Source: Apricaphanius iberus (lineage: Eukaryota > Chordata > Actinopteri > Cyprinodontiformes > Aphaniidae). Taken from it: a stretch of 64,000 nucleotides of DNA. The notes under the pieces are model-generated. The model saw only the letters and a list, made by a program, of their open reading frames with translations. It did not search any database and was not told where the DNA came from. The stretch lies in NCBI GenBank assembly GCA_028564705.1, contig JAPXFQ010000778.1, positions 405,662-469,661 of the forward strand, in the 5' to 3' direction. This document shows, one piece after another, positions 42,868 to 54,010 of this stretch (the first letter of the stretch is position 1; every line of letters begins with the position of its first letter). A program made the position numbers and the translations under genes.

Positions 42868-45552
42868 GGAGTAGCAACTATCTTTCATTCCGATTTACTA
42901 ATTAATCTCCAAAAAAATAATAATTATAGTTCCTTTGAGCATCTAGTTTTTAGCTTTCCTCATACACATAACAAAGCAGTAAAGCCACTTTTGTTTGTGG
43001 TCTTGTATCGTCCACCAGGACCTTATTCTCAATTTTTAGATCAGATTTCAGATTTTCTATCTGACTTAGTTTTAAACACTGATAAAGTCATTATAGTCGG
43101 AGACTTCAATATTCATGTTGATAATGAAAGTGATAGTCTAAATACAGCTTTTAACACTATCCTAGACTCAATAGGCTTTACTCAAAATGTGCAGGGACCA
43201 ACACATTCTTGTCACCACACTTTAGATCTTGTGCTGACTTATGGCATTGACTGTGAAGAAATAACAGTCTTTCCACATAACCCTATCCTGTCTGATCATT
43301 TCCTTATCACTTTTAAACTTACTCTAATGGATCATATCAAACCTGAAAGAAAACTTCATTATACCAGAACGTTATCAGACAACGCTGTAGCAAATTTTAA
43401 AGAAGCTCTTCCAACTTTAATTTCCTCAGTTTATAAATGCAGAACAGAAAACAGTGATTTAACTCGTGACCCCTCACAACTTGACATTTTAGTTCATAGC
43501 GTTAATTCCTCCCTGCGTCGGGCAATAGACAAAGTTGCCCCCTTGAAAAGGAAGGTGGCTAGCCATAGAAGATTAACTCCCTGGTTTAATTTAGAGCTAC
43601 GTACCCTAAAGCAGAATGTTAGAAAACTAGAGAGAAAATGGCGCTCCACGCATTTACATGATTCCTTTTTAATATGGAAAAATAGTTTATTGCTATATAA
43701 AAAGAGCCTTCACACAGCTAGAACAGCATATTATTCATCTTTAATCGAGGAGAATAAAAATAATCCTAGGTTTCTTTTTAATACAGTTGCCAAACTCACA
43801 CAGGATCATAGCTCTATCGAGCCAACCATTCCCCAAGCTCTAAGCAGTGACGACTTCATGCAATTCTTTATAAATAAAATAGACTCCATAAAGAATAAGA
43901 TAATTGGGAACCTTCCCAATATGCTTGCTTCCTCCTTAGTTAATGAGGCAGCCTCAAAAATGGTGGAACCTAATATATGCTTAAACTGCTTTAATGCAGC
44001 CGAACTTTGTGATGTACTAAAATTATTAGCTTCATCTAAACCTTCAACTTGCGTTTTAGACCCAATCCCAACTAAACTCTTAAAAGAAGTTTTCCCTCTG
44101 ATCGCTGCTCCAATTTTAAATATAATGAATCTATCCTTAGTCAATGGATATGTACCACAGGAGTTTAAGATTGCTGTAATTAAACCTCTACTTAAGAAAC
44201 CCTCTCTTGATCAAAACGACTTAATTAACTATAGACCGATATCTAATCTTCCCTTCTTATCTAAAATTCTTGAGAAAATAGTTGCACACCAGATATGTGA
44301 GCATTTAAACAATAATGAGCTGTTTGAGAAGTTTCAGTCAGGCTTTAGAGCTCATCACAGCACTGAAACAGCTCTGGTGAAGGTTACTAATGATATTCTC
44401 ATAGCCTCAGACAATGGACTGGTGACCATTCTGGTCCTGTTAGATCTCAGTGCTGCCTTTGACACTGTTGACCACAATATTCTCATAGAAAGGCTTCAAA
44501 GTGTCGGTATAATAGGAACAGCACTAGGTTGGTTTAAATCTTATTTGTCTAACAGATTTCAGTTTGTTCAGGTAAACAATAGATCTTCCTCAACCTCAAT
44601 AGTTACTTGCGGAGTACCACAGGGTTCAGTGCTTGGGCCGATTCTCTTTACTATATATATGCTTCCTATTGGTAAAATAATTAGGCAGCATGGGATAAAA
44701 TTCCATAGTTACGCAGATGATACACAGCTATATCTATCCATAAATCCTGATGAATCCAATCAGTTAGGTAGACTACAGGCATGTCTGGAAGACATAAAAA
44801 CTTGGATGACTCTAAACTTCTTGCTTCTAAATTCTGATAAAACAGAAGTTGTCGTCTTTGGACCAGAAGCTCTGAAAAAGAAACTACTTAGTCAGCCCCT
44901 TCACCTGGACGGCATTAAATTAGCCTCCAGTAATAAAGCAAAAAACCTCGGTGTCATTTTTGACCAAGATATGTCATTTAGAACTCACATTAAAGAAGTC
45001 TGTAGGATTTCCTTTTTTCACCTTAGGAATATTGCAAAAATTAGAACCATCCTGTCCAGGACTGATGCTGAAAAACTAGTCCATGCCTTTGTTACTTCAA
45101 GGCTGGATTACTGTAACTGTCTATTATCAGGTAGTCCACAGAATACAATTAAAAGTCTTCAGTTAGTTCAAAATGCTGCTGCTAGGATTCTGATGAATAT
45201 TAAAAGAAGAGATCACATTTCCCCTGTTTTAGCTTCTCTTCACTGGCTCCCAGTAAAATCTAGAATAGAATTCAAGATCCTCCTTCTGACATATAAAGCC
45301 CTTAATAATCTAGCTCCATCATACATAAGAGACCTGATTGTTCCATATGTTCCTAACAGAGACCTTCGCTCTCAGACTGCAGGTTTACTGGTAGTTCCTA
45401 GGATTTCTAAAAGTAGAATGGGTGGCAGATCTTTCAGCTATCAGGCTCCCCTCCTATGGAACCGGCTCCCAGGGTTGGTTCGTGAAGCAGACAATTTGTC
45501 TATCTTTAAAACTAGGCTAAAAACTTTCCTCTTTGACAAAGCTTACAGTTAG
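42868..45552 (+). CDS. L2 ORF2, 5'-truncated but otherwise intact
   Basis: Open from the truncation point to TAG at 45550-45552, about 894 codons, with no ATG at the front because the endonuclease start is missing. Domains: endonuclease remainder with VGDFNIHV (about 43100) and LSDHFLITF (about 43290). RT follows with SNLPFLSKILEKIVAHQICE (about 44250), LLDLSAAFDTVDHN (about 44440), GVPQGSVLGPILF (about 44610) and catalytic YADDTQLYL (about 44710). The C-terminal L2 domain ends LKTFLFDKAYS. Lack of any stop or shift over 2.7 kb suggests recent insertion. The truncated nuclease means it cannot act as a complete element. Confidence 0.9.
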   Translation, partial: GVATIFHSDLLINLQKNNNYSSFEHLVFSFPHTHNKAVKPLLFVVLYRPPGPYSQFLDQISDFLSDLVLNTDKVIIVGDFNIHVDNESDSLNTAFNTILDSIGFTQNVQGPTHSCHHTLDLVLTYGIDCEEITVFPHNPILSDHFLITFKLTLMDHIKPERKLHYTRTLSDNAVANFKEALPTLISSVYKCRTENSDLTRDPSQLDILVHSVNSSLRRAIDKVAPLKRKVASHRRLTPWFNLELRTLKQNVRKLERKWRSTHLHDSFLIWKNSLLLYKKSLHTARTAYYSSLIEENKNNPRFLFNTVAKLTQDHSSIEPTIPQALSSDDFMQFFINKIDSIKNKIIGNLPNMLASSLVNEAASKMVEPNICLNCFNAAELCDVLKLLASSKPSTCVLDPIPTKLLKEVFPLIAAPILNIMNLSLVNGYVPQEFKIAVIKPLLKKPSLDQNDLINYRPISNLPFLSKILEKIVAHQICEHLNNNELFEKFQSGFRAHHSTETALVKVTNDILIASDNGLVTILVLLDLSAAFDTVDHNILIERLQSVGIIGTALGWFKSYLSNRFQFVQVNNRSSSTSIVTCGVPQGSVLGPILFTIYMLPIGKIIRQHGIKFHSYADDTQLYLSINPDESNQLGRLQACLEDIKTWMTLNFLLLNSDKTEVVVFGPEALKKKLLSQPLHLDGIKLASSNKAKNLGVIFDQDMSFRTHIKEVCRISFFHLRNIAKIRTILSRTDAEKLVHAFVTSRLDYCNCLLSGSPQNTIKSLQLVQNAAARILMNIKRRDHISPVLASLHWLPVKSRIEFKILLLTYKALNNLAPSYIRDLIVPYVPNRDLRSQTAGLLVVPRISKSRMGGRSFSYQAPLLWNRLPGLVREADNLSIFKTRLKTFLFDKAYS

Positions 45553-45703
45553 AGATATGTTTATAGGTAGTTAGAGTCAGGTCAGACAGGTAGATAGGAA
45601 GAGACAGGTTAATGTTAGTAGTCAGGCAGAGTGTCAAAAGTTAGGAAGAGATAGGAAGAGGTAGAGTAGCTAGGTAGAGATAGATTAATGTAAGCCAGGT
45701 AAA

Positions 45704-46074
45704 GATCCGGAGCCGGTCGCGGCTTACCGCCGCGGAAGAAATGTGCCCCACAGGGGCCAGCCAGCGCCGGAGAGAGGTCCCTCAAGGGGATCCTCCCGCA
45801 CAGTGCGCCCGCGGGTTGAATCCCCCGGGCAGACTGTGCGGACCCCACCCGTTTATCTCTTAAACGTTTCTCGCCCTCTTCAACTCTGTCCTCTCAGTTC
45901 TGTCTATTTTTCCTTAAGATAGTTGTCGACTATCGGTCTCGTGCCGGTATTTAGCCTTAGATGGAGTTTACCACCCACTTTGGGCTGCATTCTCAAACAA
46001 CCCGACTCCGAGAAGACCCCGGCATGACGGGGGCCGTTACCGGCCCTACACCGTCCACGGGTCAGGAGGACTAA
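45704..46074 (-). rRNA. 28S rRNA gene fragment (D1-D2 region), non-functional insert
   Basis: Read on the minus strand, this has the conserved large-subunit strings GGGTGGTAAACTCCATCTAA and GGCTAAATACCGGCACGAGA, and CCGTGGACGGTGT upstream of them. It covers roughly 370 bases near the 28S 5' end. L2 copy 1 (about 11005) is continuous at this place, so the rDNA is an insertion between GCCAGGTA and GAGTGTTGGTAGC. Variants such as GTTGTTTGAGAATGCAGCCC, against the usual GTTGCTTGGGAATGC, suggest a decayed or divergent copy. Confidence 0.9.
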
Positions 46075-46655
46075 GACAGAGTGTTGGTAGCCAGGTCTCC
46101 TAGTAGCTAGGAGACAGGTTAATGTTAGTAGCTATGCTGCTTTAGGCTAGGCTGTTGGAGGACATTATTAGGGTCTGTTCCTACTTTCTCTCCTACTTCT
46201 CCCCAACTGCATGATGTGCTGTCAATTCAAGCACTAACCTGTTTTCTATTATAGTAGGTGCTCCGGATTAGCCCTGCTTGACGACCCTGACTAAGATGGC
46301 ATTGCAGTGACGGAAAATTCTCCACGTCCTGCAACAAACTTCTGCATCAGTTCTATTGCTCTTTCTGTGTCTCTGTTATGTGTATTCTCCAAGCCACAGA
46401 CGGTCCGGCAGATAAGCCGCTTGTGCTGAGCCTGGTTCTGCCGGAGGTTTCTTCCTGTTAAAAGGGAGTTTTTCCTTCCCACTGTCGCTGCATGCTTGCT
46501 CAGTATGAGGGATTGCTGAGAATTCCACGACGCAATCTTCTGTGGTTCTGTAATTTCTACACTAAACATTGTATTGTAATAACTCTTTTTGTAAAGTGCC
46601 TTGAGATGACATCTGTTGTGAAATGGCGCTATATAAATAAACTGAATTGAATTGA

Positions 46656-47184
46656 ATTGAATCCTCCCTCCCCCACACTCAGAAACACACCTGACCCCTG
46701 TTTTTGATGGCTTTTGTGCAAGAAAAAATTAAATTTAATTTAGAAAAAGATTTATAGGGGAAGTAGGGATTTATAGGGGAGTTGATGGCATGGAGATTGG
46801 GCTGTAGATGTGAGATCAGGGGCAGGAGTGGAGATCAGGGCAGCTTTCCGCTGGACAGCTGGCCATAAGAGGATTGGTAATGTGATGATGAAATTCAGAC
46901 AAAGCGAGACAGGGTTTGGTTCCATGGCGGATAAGCTCGTAGCGTGGCAGCTACATGTAGCAGTAGGGGCATGGATTCCCTCACTGTTTGTTAGTTTTAG
47001 TGCGGTGGATGCCGTCAGAGGGGGCTGGAACCTTTTTGCAGTGCGAGTTGTAGACCCAGGTTGCGTGTTCAGCAACCCCCAACTCTGTTTGGGTAGTCAG
47101 CAGGATCCTCTGCCTCTTAACCTTAGAATGAATGTCTGACAAAGATTAGGAAAAACATTTTGAGCTCTAAATGAATTTAATGGT
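46656..47184. other. No recognised feature
   Basis: About 530 bases between L2 copy 3 and a SINE. Short open frames occur on both strands, but none matches a family I know. Confidence 0.4.
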
Positions 47185-47404
47185 AAATGGACTGAACTTA
47201 TAGAGCTTTTCTATTCATACTGAGCACTCAAAGCGCTTTACATTGAAGCCAAATTCAGCCGTTCATACACCGATAGCCAACATGGCTCGGTAGGATGTAG
47301 AATTTTTGTAGTTAAGTCACTTGTTAAGTGCACACAAGCTGGAATTGAACCTATGACCCTCAGCTTGCAAGCCAACTACTCTACCACTGTGCCACAGTCA
47401 CCCC
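47185..47404 (-). mobile_element. tRNA-derived SINE, copy 2
   Basis: Inverted copy of the SINE at 17881-18132. AAAGCGCTTTACATTGAAGC and GGAATTGAACCTATGACCCT (B-box region reversed) are evident, and it ends with the A-box region near CCACTGTGCCACAG. Divergence is moderate. Confidence 0.85.
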
Positions 47405-48875
47405 GCTAATGTAGTGACATATTCCCAGACAGACCAGCGGAGGCAATGGTGTGGAGGCTGACCAGGAGGAGATCCAGAGCTTGAGGTAAGTGGTTTCCAG
47501 GGGAGCCTTCCGGATGGAACGGAGACGATTGAGGAAACCTAGGAGGTTGGATCTAACCCTGAGAGGAAAATCCAGGTAAGCAAAAATGTCCACAAAATAT
47601 GAACCTTGAGATGAAACTGCTCCGAGCTAAGGTTGGCCGTGTTACCACGCTTGCAGCGAAGACAATCTGGCATCAGATTGCAGCTCCAGTCCCTCCTTTA
47701 TGCTGGAGCTTGATGAGGTCCAACGAGCTGCACCTGCCGCCAATCAGCCATGCCCCTGCAGAGAAGGTGAGGGAAACACACAGCAACAACAAAACAACAA
47801 CACAAAGCAGGATCCTAACAAAAACATATTGTTGGACGTATCAGCTAAGGTGTCAGTTGCACAAAAAACATCCTATTCAATCCAGATGAGTCCACGGTCG
47901 AAAATGTTACTGTCACGCCCTCCTCTACTTCTGCCTCTCTCCTGGAGCTTTAAAGTCTTGTCTTGGACAGGAGCGGACACCCTGTCCGGTCCCATTGAAT
48001 TAGGAATGCGAGACAGAGCGGTTCTGATTCTGGGGACTGGCGCTGGGTGGGGCTGCAACTGCTGCGTGTTGTCTTTTGTCTCTTTCCTTCTTGGGTGCAG
48101 TTTCTGCTCCCCTGAGCAGAGTGTGACATTAGCGACAGTCCACAGTGTGTAGAAATTCTTGTTGACCTCAGCAAGGTGTAGCAGCACGCCTTCCAGGGCT
48201 GCTAAGGGGGAGTGCAACTGCAGGGGTGGAGACTTTGGGGGGGGGGGGGGGGGGGGGGGGTTCTAGTCACTGGTTTCTGCTGTCGTAGATCTTGTAGAGT
48301 AGGAGGCATTCCAGCTGGAGGGGCAGAGGGGCTTGGTGTTGGGGCAGTATGTTGTCCATGGTGTGGTTGATGTGCAGGAGAGGTGGAGTTCAGGGGTCAG
48401 GTCAGCAGCAGCCCTCCAAGCCCTCTACAAAAGAGGAAAACAAAGTAGAGGCAGTATCAGGTTTTTTTTCATCAGTCTCTATCTCCTTTAAGAGTCTTTT
48501 TTCTTCTTTTCCATCTTTTGCTTTCTGAGCTGTGAGTGTCTGTCTCACTTTCTGCTTCCCACAATTTCAAACATCCATCCAAACCCGACATTTAGAATAT
48601 CTTTGCACTTAGAAAAATAAAAAAAATTCTTTCAAAATCACTTGCTGTATTCTTTCTAATATAACAGAGTTTTCTTTCCATAAAACTTGCTTTTTCTTTT
48701 TTTTAGACTGTTTCTAAGTCACTTCAATAGGCTCTGTGCGCAAGTCCCGTGAATCACCTCCACTTTCCACAGTGATCGGCAGCTCAGTTTACTTGCCGCT
48801 TCGTCGTGTCACCATGAACTTTACCAGATGTTTATAGAACCTACCAAAAATATGAATAAATGACGTTCATCGTAT
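47405..48875. other. Unassigned region with poly(G) tract
   Basis: No recognised gene. It includes a run of 24 G at 48237-48260, a Pro/Gln-rich minus-strand open stretch (48217-47873) of unclear meaning, and a pyrimidine-rich region near 48460-48720. Confidence 0.4.
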
Positions 48876-49317
48876 CGTGGATGCTCACTCACCTGCTCCC
48901 AAAAGCAAACGGGAAAAAGGATTTCATCTGTTTATATCCAGTTACTTGCCGAGGGTAAGTAGATTATGTGGCGATGATACCCAGCCAGCTCACGTTGGTG
49001 ACAGGATATGTTTAAGCTTTGTTTTTCTTTCGTATTTCTTAATTGTTGTTAAAACTGTGTCAACTTTGTGTCTCTCTCAGTGTCAGACAAAGATCAGGGC
49101 ACATTTGAAGTTGACAGCAGCGGTTGCTTGAGAAACCCAGTGTTCCCGATGTTCTAGGGGACTTAGCAAGATCAGATATTTTAATATAACTAAATGTGCT
49201 GACAGTGAAAATAGCAATTAAAATAACAGTTAACCTGACCTTGCTGGTCCCCACTGGGTTACTGCATGCGTTTATGTTCAAGCTGTAATGTTGTTTACCA
49301 GTACAGTAAGTTATAAC

Positions 49318-50055
49318 CAGTGTTGAGCAAGTTAAATATTTTTTAAACTATATTTAATATTACTAGTTACAGTCTCAAATATGTAATATGTTTGCATTAC
49401 ATATTACTGTCTCAAAAATGTAACAAAGTTACACTACTTTAAATAACTTTTGGCAAAATTTCTTATATATCTAACACGACTCACCAACCTAACTTATCAG
49501 TTTACATTTTACACAAGTTTAACACCACAAATGTGTGAAACTAGTTTAACACAAGTGTGACACCACAAATAATGTATTTTATAACACTATTTTATCAAAC
49601 TTAAGTTTTTAGTTCCTTTGCATACCTTCTAACTCATGGTAATGTTTGTTAAATCGTATCAAAAGAAGGCTTTCAAAGCGCTCATCATAAAGATGGTTGA
49701 TGAGACTCCTGAGACTGAAGTCTTTCAACAGGTGGTTAAGAGGAGAGCAAATAATGCCACCGTGTAAATGTACAGTTGATCTTTTCCCTAGCCATCCTGA
49801 TTCTGTGATTTTTTTGGTTTTGAGCAACAGGAAGTGGATGGTTGGTGGATCTTGCTATACAGTATCCAACTGGATTTGGTTGCATTAGTTGGCCATAAAA
49901 AAAATTGAAATATTCTTGTAACTTTAGTTATTGAAATTGTAACTAGTATTATATGGCTGTATATTTTATAAGTAATGTGTTACATTACTTCGTTACTGAA
50001 AAAGTAATATATTCCTGTAACTAATTACTTTTGTAATGAGTTACTCCCAACACTG
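49318..50055. mobile_element. hAT element, internally deleted
   Basis: 738 bp. Ends CAGTGTTGAGCAAGTT and GAGTTACTCCCAACACTG, with 8-bp flanks GTTATAAC and ATTATAAC (one mismatch). On the minus strand (49827-49609) a hATC-like end survives: YDERFESLLLIRFNKHY. Confidence 0.85.
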
Positions 50056-51209
50056 ATTATAACTCATGTTTCCTGATGTTCCTGGGGATGCAGCTAGATG
50101 AAAATAGAGTGAAAAACAGTGGTAAGAGAACGCAGGTAAGTTTACTTAGCTGATCCCCACTAAATATATTAAGCCAAAATAATCAAATGTATATTTGCTC
50201 AGTAGCTATTAAATATAGGAATGATTAAGACAAACACAGACTGTGTCTAAAAGAAGGATTAAAAAATTTGGTCAAACAATAACTACTAACTATAACATTG
50301 TACTTGTACAGCTGGTACTGAAAGATTCCAGTCCTGTGGAGCTGGTGCATTACAGCTGCACATGTGTGGCTGGAGCAGCTTTATGTAACCACTATGTAGC
50401 CTTACTTTTCCAGTCTGCCCATTATTCTCAGCTGAAGGTGCCTGTGGTCCCCCCTATGTTAAGCTGTACTGAGGGAGAATAACAATGGCAAAAACCCATA
50501 ACTTTGGTAAGTGTCAATAAAGGGCATCTATCTGTTGCACACTTATAAATAATAATAATTAATAATTGTAATGCGTTTTAGTGATATTTTCTGAACTATA
50601 TTCTGTCTTAGGGTATAAAACCAGGACCTGTGGATAAGATGGCTTTGCTATCTGCAAAACCAAAGTGTGGAGGAACAAAAGAAGGCATAAGGTAAAAGCT
50701 GAACATTGTAGATTTATTACAGTATTCTGCATAAATGTTTGAATGAAAATGTGTTTGGCAAAAATGTTAAGCTTTATGTTTCACATAGGAGCACATTGTA
50801 CAAAGGCCTGAGCGGGGATTTACCTGATCTTTCTGTCCTTCAGGTAGGGTAATATAATAGGATAATGTGTTCCTCACTTAAATTGACAAACATATACTTG
50901 TGCTTCATTATTTTATGAGGAGCTGTTTATAGACAGTGATGCCGGTAACGCGTTACTTAGTAGCGCGTTACTTTAATTTGACCACTTTTTCCAGTAACGA
51001 CTAATCTAACGCGTTACTATTTCCAAACCAGTAATCAAATTAAAGTTACTTGTCCAAGCCACTGTGCGTTACTATTTCTTTAATTTTCAAAGCAAAATAT
51101 ATAGTTTATTCTTGCGTTTCGGGGAGTGACGTCATGTATGCGACAGGTCATATTTTCAGCAAGCGGACAACTCGCCTACTACCAAGCAGCTAGCGACACA
51201 CAAACAATA

Positions 51210-51758
51210 ATGGAGGGAGGAGAAAGATATGCGTTTTCTCGCTGGAAATATAGTCACTATTTTGAGTTTGAATCAGCTAAAGATGACAATATCAAGGTTC
51301 GTTGTACACTCTGTGCTGGCGACAAAGTGTTATCTAGCTTCAAAAACACTACGTCAAACTTGAAAAAACATTTGGAGTCTCAGCACGCCACAGTGAAACT
51401 CACAGAGAGAGTCCCACCTGGTGGCGCAAAGCAGAGAGCTGTGACCGCTGCAGAAGGTCTTCCACCACCCAAACAACAAAAACTGGACTTCGGTACAAAA
51501 CCAGTAAGTGGTGCAGAGTTAAAGAAGTTGGTCGGGCAGTATGTTGTAGAGGAAATGCTGCCCTTAAACACTGTTGACTCGCCCTCGTTTCGTGCCATTA
51601 TAAAAAAGATCCCTACTACTGTTAATGCCGAGCTGCCTCACAGAACATCTTTTTCTTCCTACCTGGAGAAGGAGTATGCAGAAATGGAGAGAAATCTGAA
51701 GGCTGCACTGAATGAGATTGACTTTGTTTCAACTACAGCGGACATTTGGACCGCTTAA
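51210..51758 (+). CDS. hAT transposase N-terminal part with BED zinc finger
   Basis: ATG at 51210 begins MEGGERYAFSRWKYSHYFEF. An upstream in-frame ATG at 51126 is also open, but the hAT-like start is the later one. The BED finger reads VRCTLCAGDKVLS then NLKKHLESQH (C-x2-C...H-x4-H) within the first 60 residues. It continues to PSFRAIIKKIP and ADIWTA, then stops at 51756, where about all of the DDE domain is deleted. It could only yield a DNA-binding fragment. Confidence 0.8.
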   Translation: MEGGERYAFSRWKYSHYFEFESAKDDNIKVRCTLCAGDKVLSSFKNTTSNLKKHLESQHATVKLTERVPPGGAKQRAVTAAEGLPPPKQQKLDFGTKPVSGAELKKLVGQYVVEEMLPLNTVDSPSFRAIIKKIPTTVNAELPHRTSFSSYLEKEYAEMERNLKAALNEIDFVSTTADIWTA

Positions 51759-51775
51759 TATATAAATTATTTTTC

Positions 51776-52296
51776 AGGCTATCCAAACTCGTTTTGCCAG
51801 TGTGCTGGACGACAAAGATGCCCTTCTCGCAGCTGCCAGTTGTCCAAAATTCAAACTCAGATGGTTGAGAGATTCAGCAAGGAGGGAGCGAGTAAAAGAG
51901 CTTCTGACAGCAGAGTGTAGCACCACTGATCCTGTTGCAAAAAGCCCTGCCAGTGTGTCCAGCGCCACTACATCAGCCAGTCAAGGTGAGATGGACTTTT
52001 TCACTTTTGAAGCAGAGCCAGAGGAGGACACCTACTCTGCAGAAAAGGAAGTCATGGACTACCTGAGGTCAGGCTACGATCTTCAGATTCTGCACAAATT
52101 TTCAAACATTAAGAACATTTTTTTAAAGTATAACACTCCAACCCCATCAAGTGCTCCTGTGGAGCGACTTTTTAGTCTGGGAGGTTTGGTGCTCACGCCT
52201 AGAAGAAATCGACTTTCTGACAAGAGGTTTGAAAAGCTTCTGTTACTGAGGTACAACCACTGGTTTACTTGCCCCCCTCAACTGTTTCCCTCATAA
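51776..52296 (+). pseudogene. hAT transposase C-terminal dimerization domain
   Basis: Open from just after the deletion point (AIQTRFASVLDDKDALLAAA) to a stop at 52294. It includes KFKLRWLRDSARRERVKELL, an acidic linker, and the hATC domain: VMDYLRSG, TPTPSSAPVERLFSLGGL and RRNRLSDKRFEKLLLLRYN. It is separated from the N-terminal part by a stop and lost sequence. Confidence 0.88.
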
Positions 52297-52339
52297 CATG
52301 CGATGACAACATAAGATGTTACATGTGGATGGTATAAAA

Positions 52340-53215
52340 AGTATTTATGTTAAGTCAAGAAAGACTTGTTTTTCTCTTAAGTATTTAAGTAAAGTCATGA
52401 AAGACTCCTATTTTTTTCTAAAAAGTATTCATGTTAAATGAAGTCAAGAAAGACTTTTTCTCAAGTGTTTAAGTAAAGTCATGAAAGACTCCTATTTTTT
52501 TCTAAAAAGTATTCATGTTAAATAAATGAAGTCATAAAAGACTTTTTTCTTCTCTTAAGTATTTAAGTAAAGTCATGAAAGACTCCTATTTTTTTCTAAA
52601 AAGTATTCATGTTAAATGAAGTCAAGAAAGACTTTTTTCTCAAAAGTGTTTGAGTGAAGTCATGAAAGACTCCTATTTTTTTCTAAAAAGTATTCATGTT
52701 AAATAAATGAAGTCATAAAAGACTTTTTTCTTCTCTTAAGTATTTAAGTAAAGTCATGAAAGACTCCTATTTTTTTCTAAAAAGTATTCATGTTAAATAA
52801 ATGAAGTCATAAAAGACTTATTTTTCTAAAAAGTATATGTTAAATGAAGTCAAGAAAGACTTAGTTTTTTCTATAAAGTATATGTTAAATGAAGTCAAAG
52901 ACTTGTTTTTTCTATAAAGTATATGTTAAATGAAGTCAAAGACTTGTTTTTTCTAAAGTATTCATGTTAAATGAAGTCAAGAAAGACTTAGTTTTTTCTA
53001 AAAAGTATATGTTAAATGAAGTCAAGAAAGACTTAGTTTTTTCTATAAAGTATATGTTAAATGAAGTCAAGAAAGACTTAGTTTTTTCTATAAAGTATAT
53101 GTTAAATGAAGTCAAAGACTTGTTTTTTCTATAAAGTATATGTTAAATGAAGTCAAAGACTTGTTTTTTTTCTAAAGTATTTATGTTAAATGAAGTCAAG
53201 AAAGACTCTTTATTT
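52340..53215 (+). repeat. Minisatellite in the hAT 3' region
   Basis: About 20 imperfect units of 35-60 bp built from GAAAGACT, TTTTTTCTAAAAAGTAT and TCATGTTAAATGAAGTCA. The first half alternates AAGTCATGAAAGACTCC and AAGTCAAGAAAGACT forms in longer composite units; the second half uses a shorter unit. It lies after the transposase stop. Confidence 0.92.
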
Positions 53216-54010
53216 ATTTTTATACAAGCGTGTATTTCTGTCAGGAAATAGTTTTTTAAGTTAGACTTAAAATGTCAGGAGATACATTGACGTTACTGTT
53301 AAAATGCACCAACAATATAAGTTGAGAATTGGCAAACTGGTTTGTTGTTTTTATGTTGGGGGGGGGGGGGTTATTGGCAGCTGCTGAAAGTAACTAATAA
53401 AGTAACTTGTAATCTAACTTGGTTACTTTTAAAACAAGGTAATCAGTAAAGTAACTAAGTTACTTTTAAAAGGAGTAATCAGTAGTCAGTAGTTGGATTA
53501 TTATTTCAAAGTAACTGTGGCAACACTGTTTATAGAAGTGTTCTCCATTACAAAGCTATGTGTTGTGGTGTGAGGCTATGCACATTAATACATTTAAATT
53601 ATGGGAACTGTTGATGGTATGATAATTCTGATTTGTTACATGCCTAGGTGACAGAAGCCTACAAGAACTTCTCTGCAGCGGAGGCACAGATGATCTGCAG
53701 CATGGGCATCAGCTGTAAAGTTTCTCTGGTCGAGTCCTTGGCCCAGTTCAAGTTGGAAGTTCATTGTCCTACCAGCAACCGGCAACAGCTAGGAGGGACC
53801 TGTCCTTCCATGCTGTCCCACCACCCCCATCTCTGCCTCTTCAGAATTATCACCTAGAGCCATCTAATTGCATGTTTGTCTATAGTGAATCACAGCATCT
53901 GCATCTTAAAAGTCTGGAGGTCACTTGGGACATGGCACACAAAATTGAGTGTGCTGCTAGAGAACAAAGCTCATGCAGTGAATGGCATCAGTTAAGGAGG
54001 CCGAGACTGA

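Larger units (their letters stand above)
42866..46655 (+). mobile_element. L2 LINE, copy 3, 5'-truncated, open ORF2
   Basis: Starts inside the endonuclease domain and runs to the typical tail TAAACTGAATTGAATTGAAT. It is the best-preserved L2 here. A 28S rDNA piece interrupts its 3' UTR. Confidence 0.92.
50934..53528 (+). mobile_element. hAT element with BED finger and internal deletion
   Basis: 2,595 bp. Ends are CAGTGATGCCGG and GGCAACACTG, with a perfect 8-bp duplication TTTATAGA (50926-50933, 53529-53536). It encodes both ends of a hAT transposase but lacks the catalytic core. It sits in an intron of the SWIM/YqaJ gene and carries a tandem array in its 3' part. Confidence 0.92.

Noticed and set aside
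45704..46074. Functional 28S rRNA gene
   Set aside because: Only about 370 bases of the D1-D2 part are present, reversed inside an L2 3' UTR.
46752..48217. Open frames of 70-150 codons as novel genes
   Set aside because: No family resemblance, no splice or composition support, and opposite-strand overlaps.
48237..48260. Run of 24 G as a functional G-quadruplex
   Set aside because: A plain homopolymer with no nearby promoter or gene; it may even be a sequencing or assembly artefact.
52340..53215. Regular repeats that might suggest a CRISPR array
   Set aside because: Units are adjacent imperfect tandem copies without unique spacers, inside a hAT element of a vertebrate genome.
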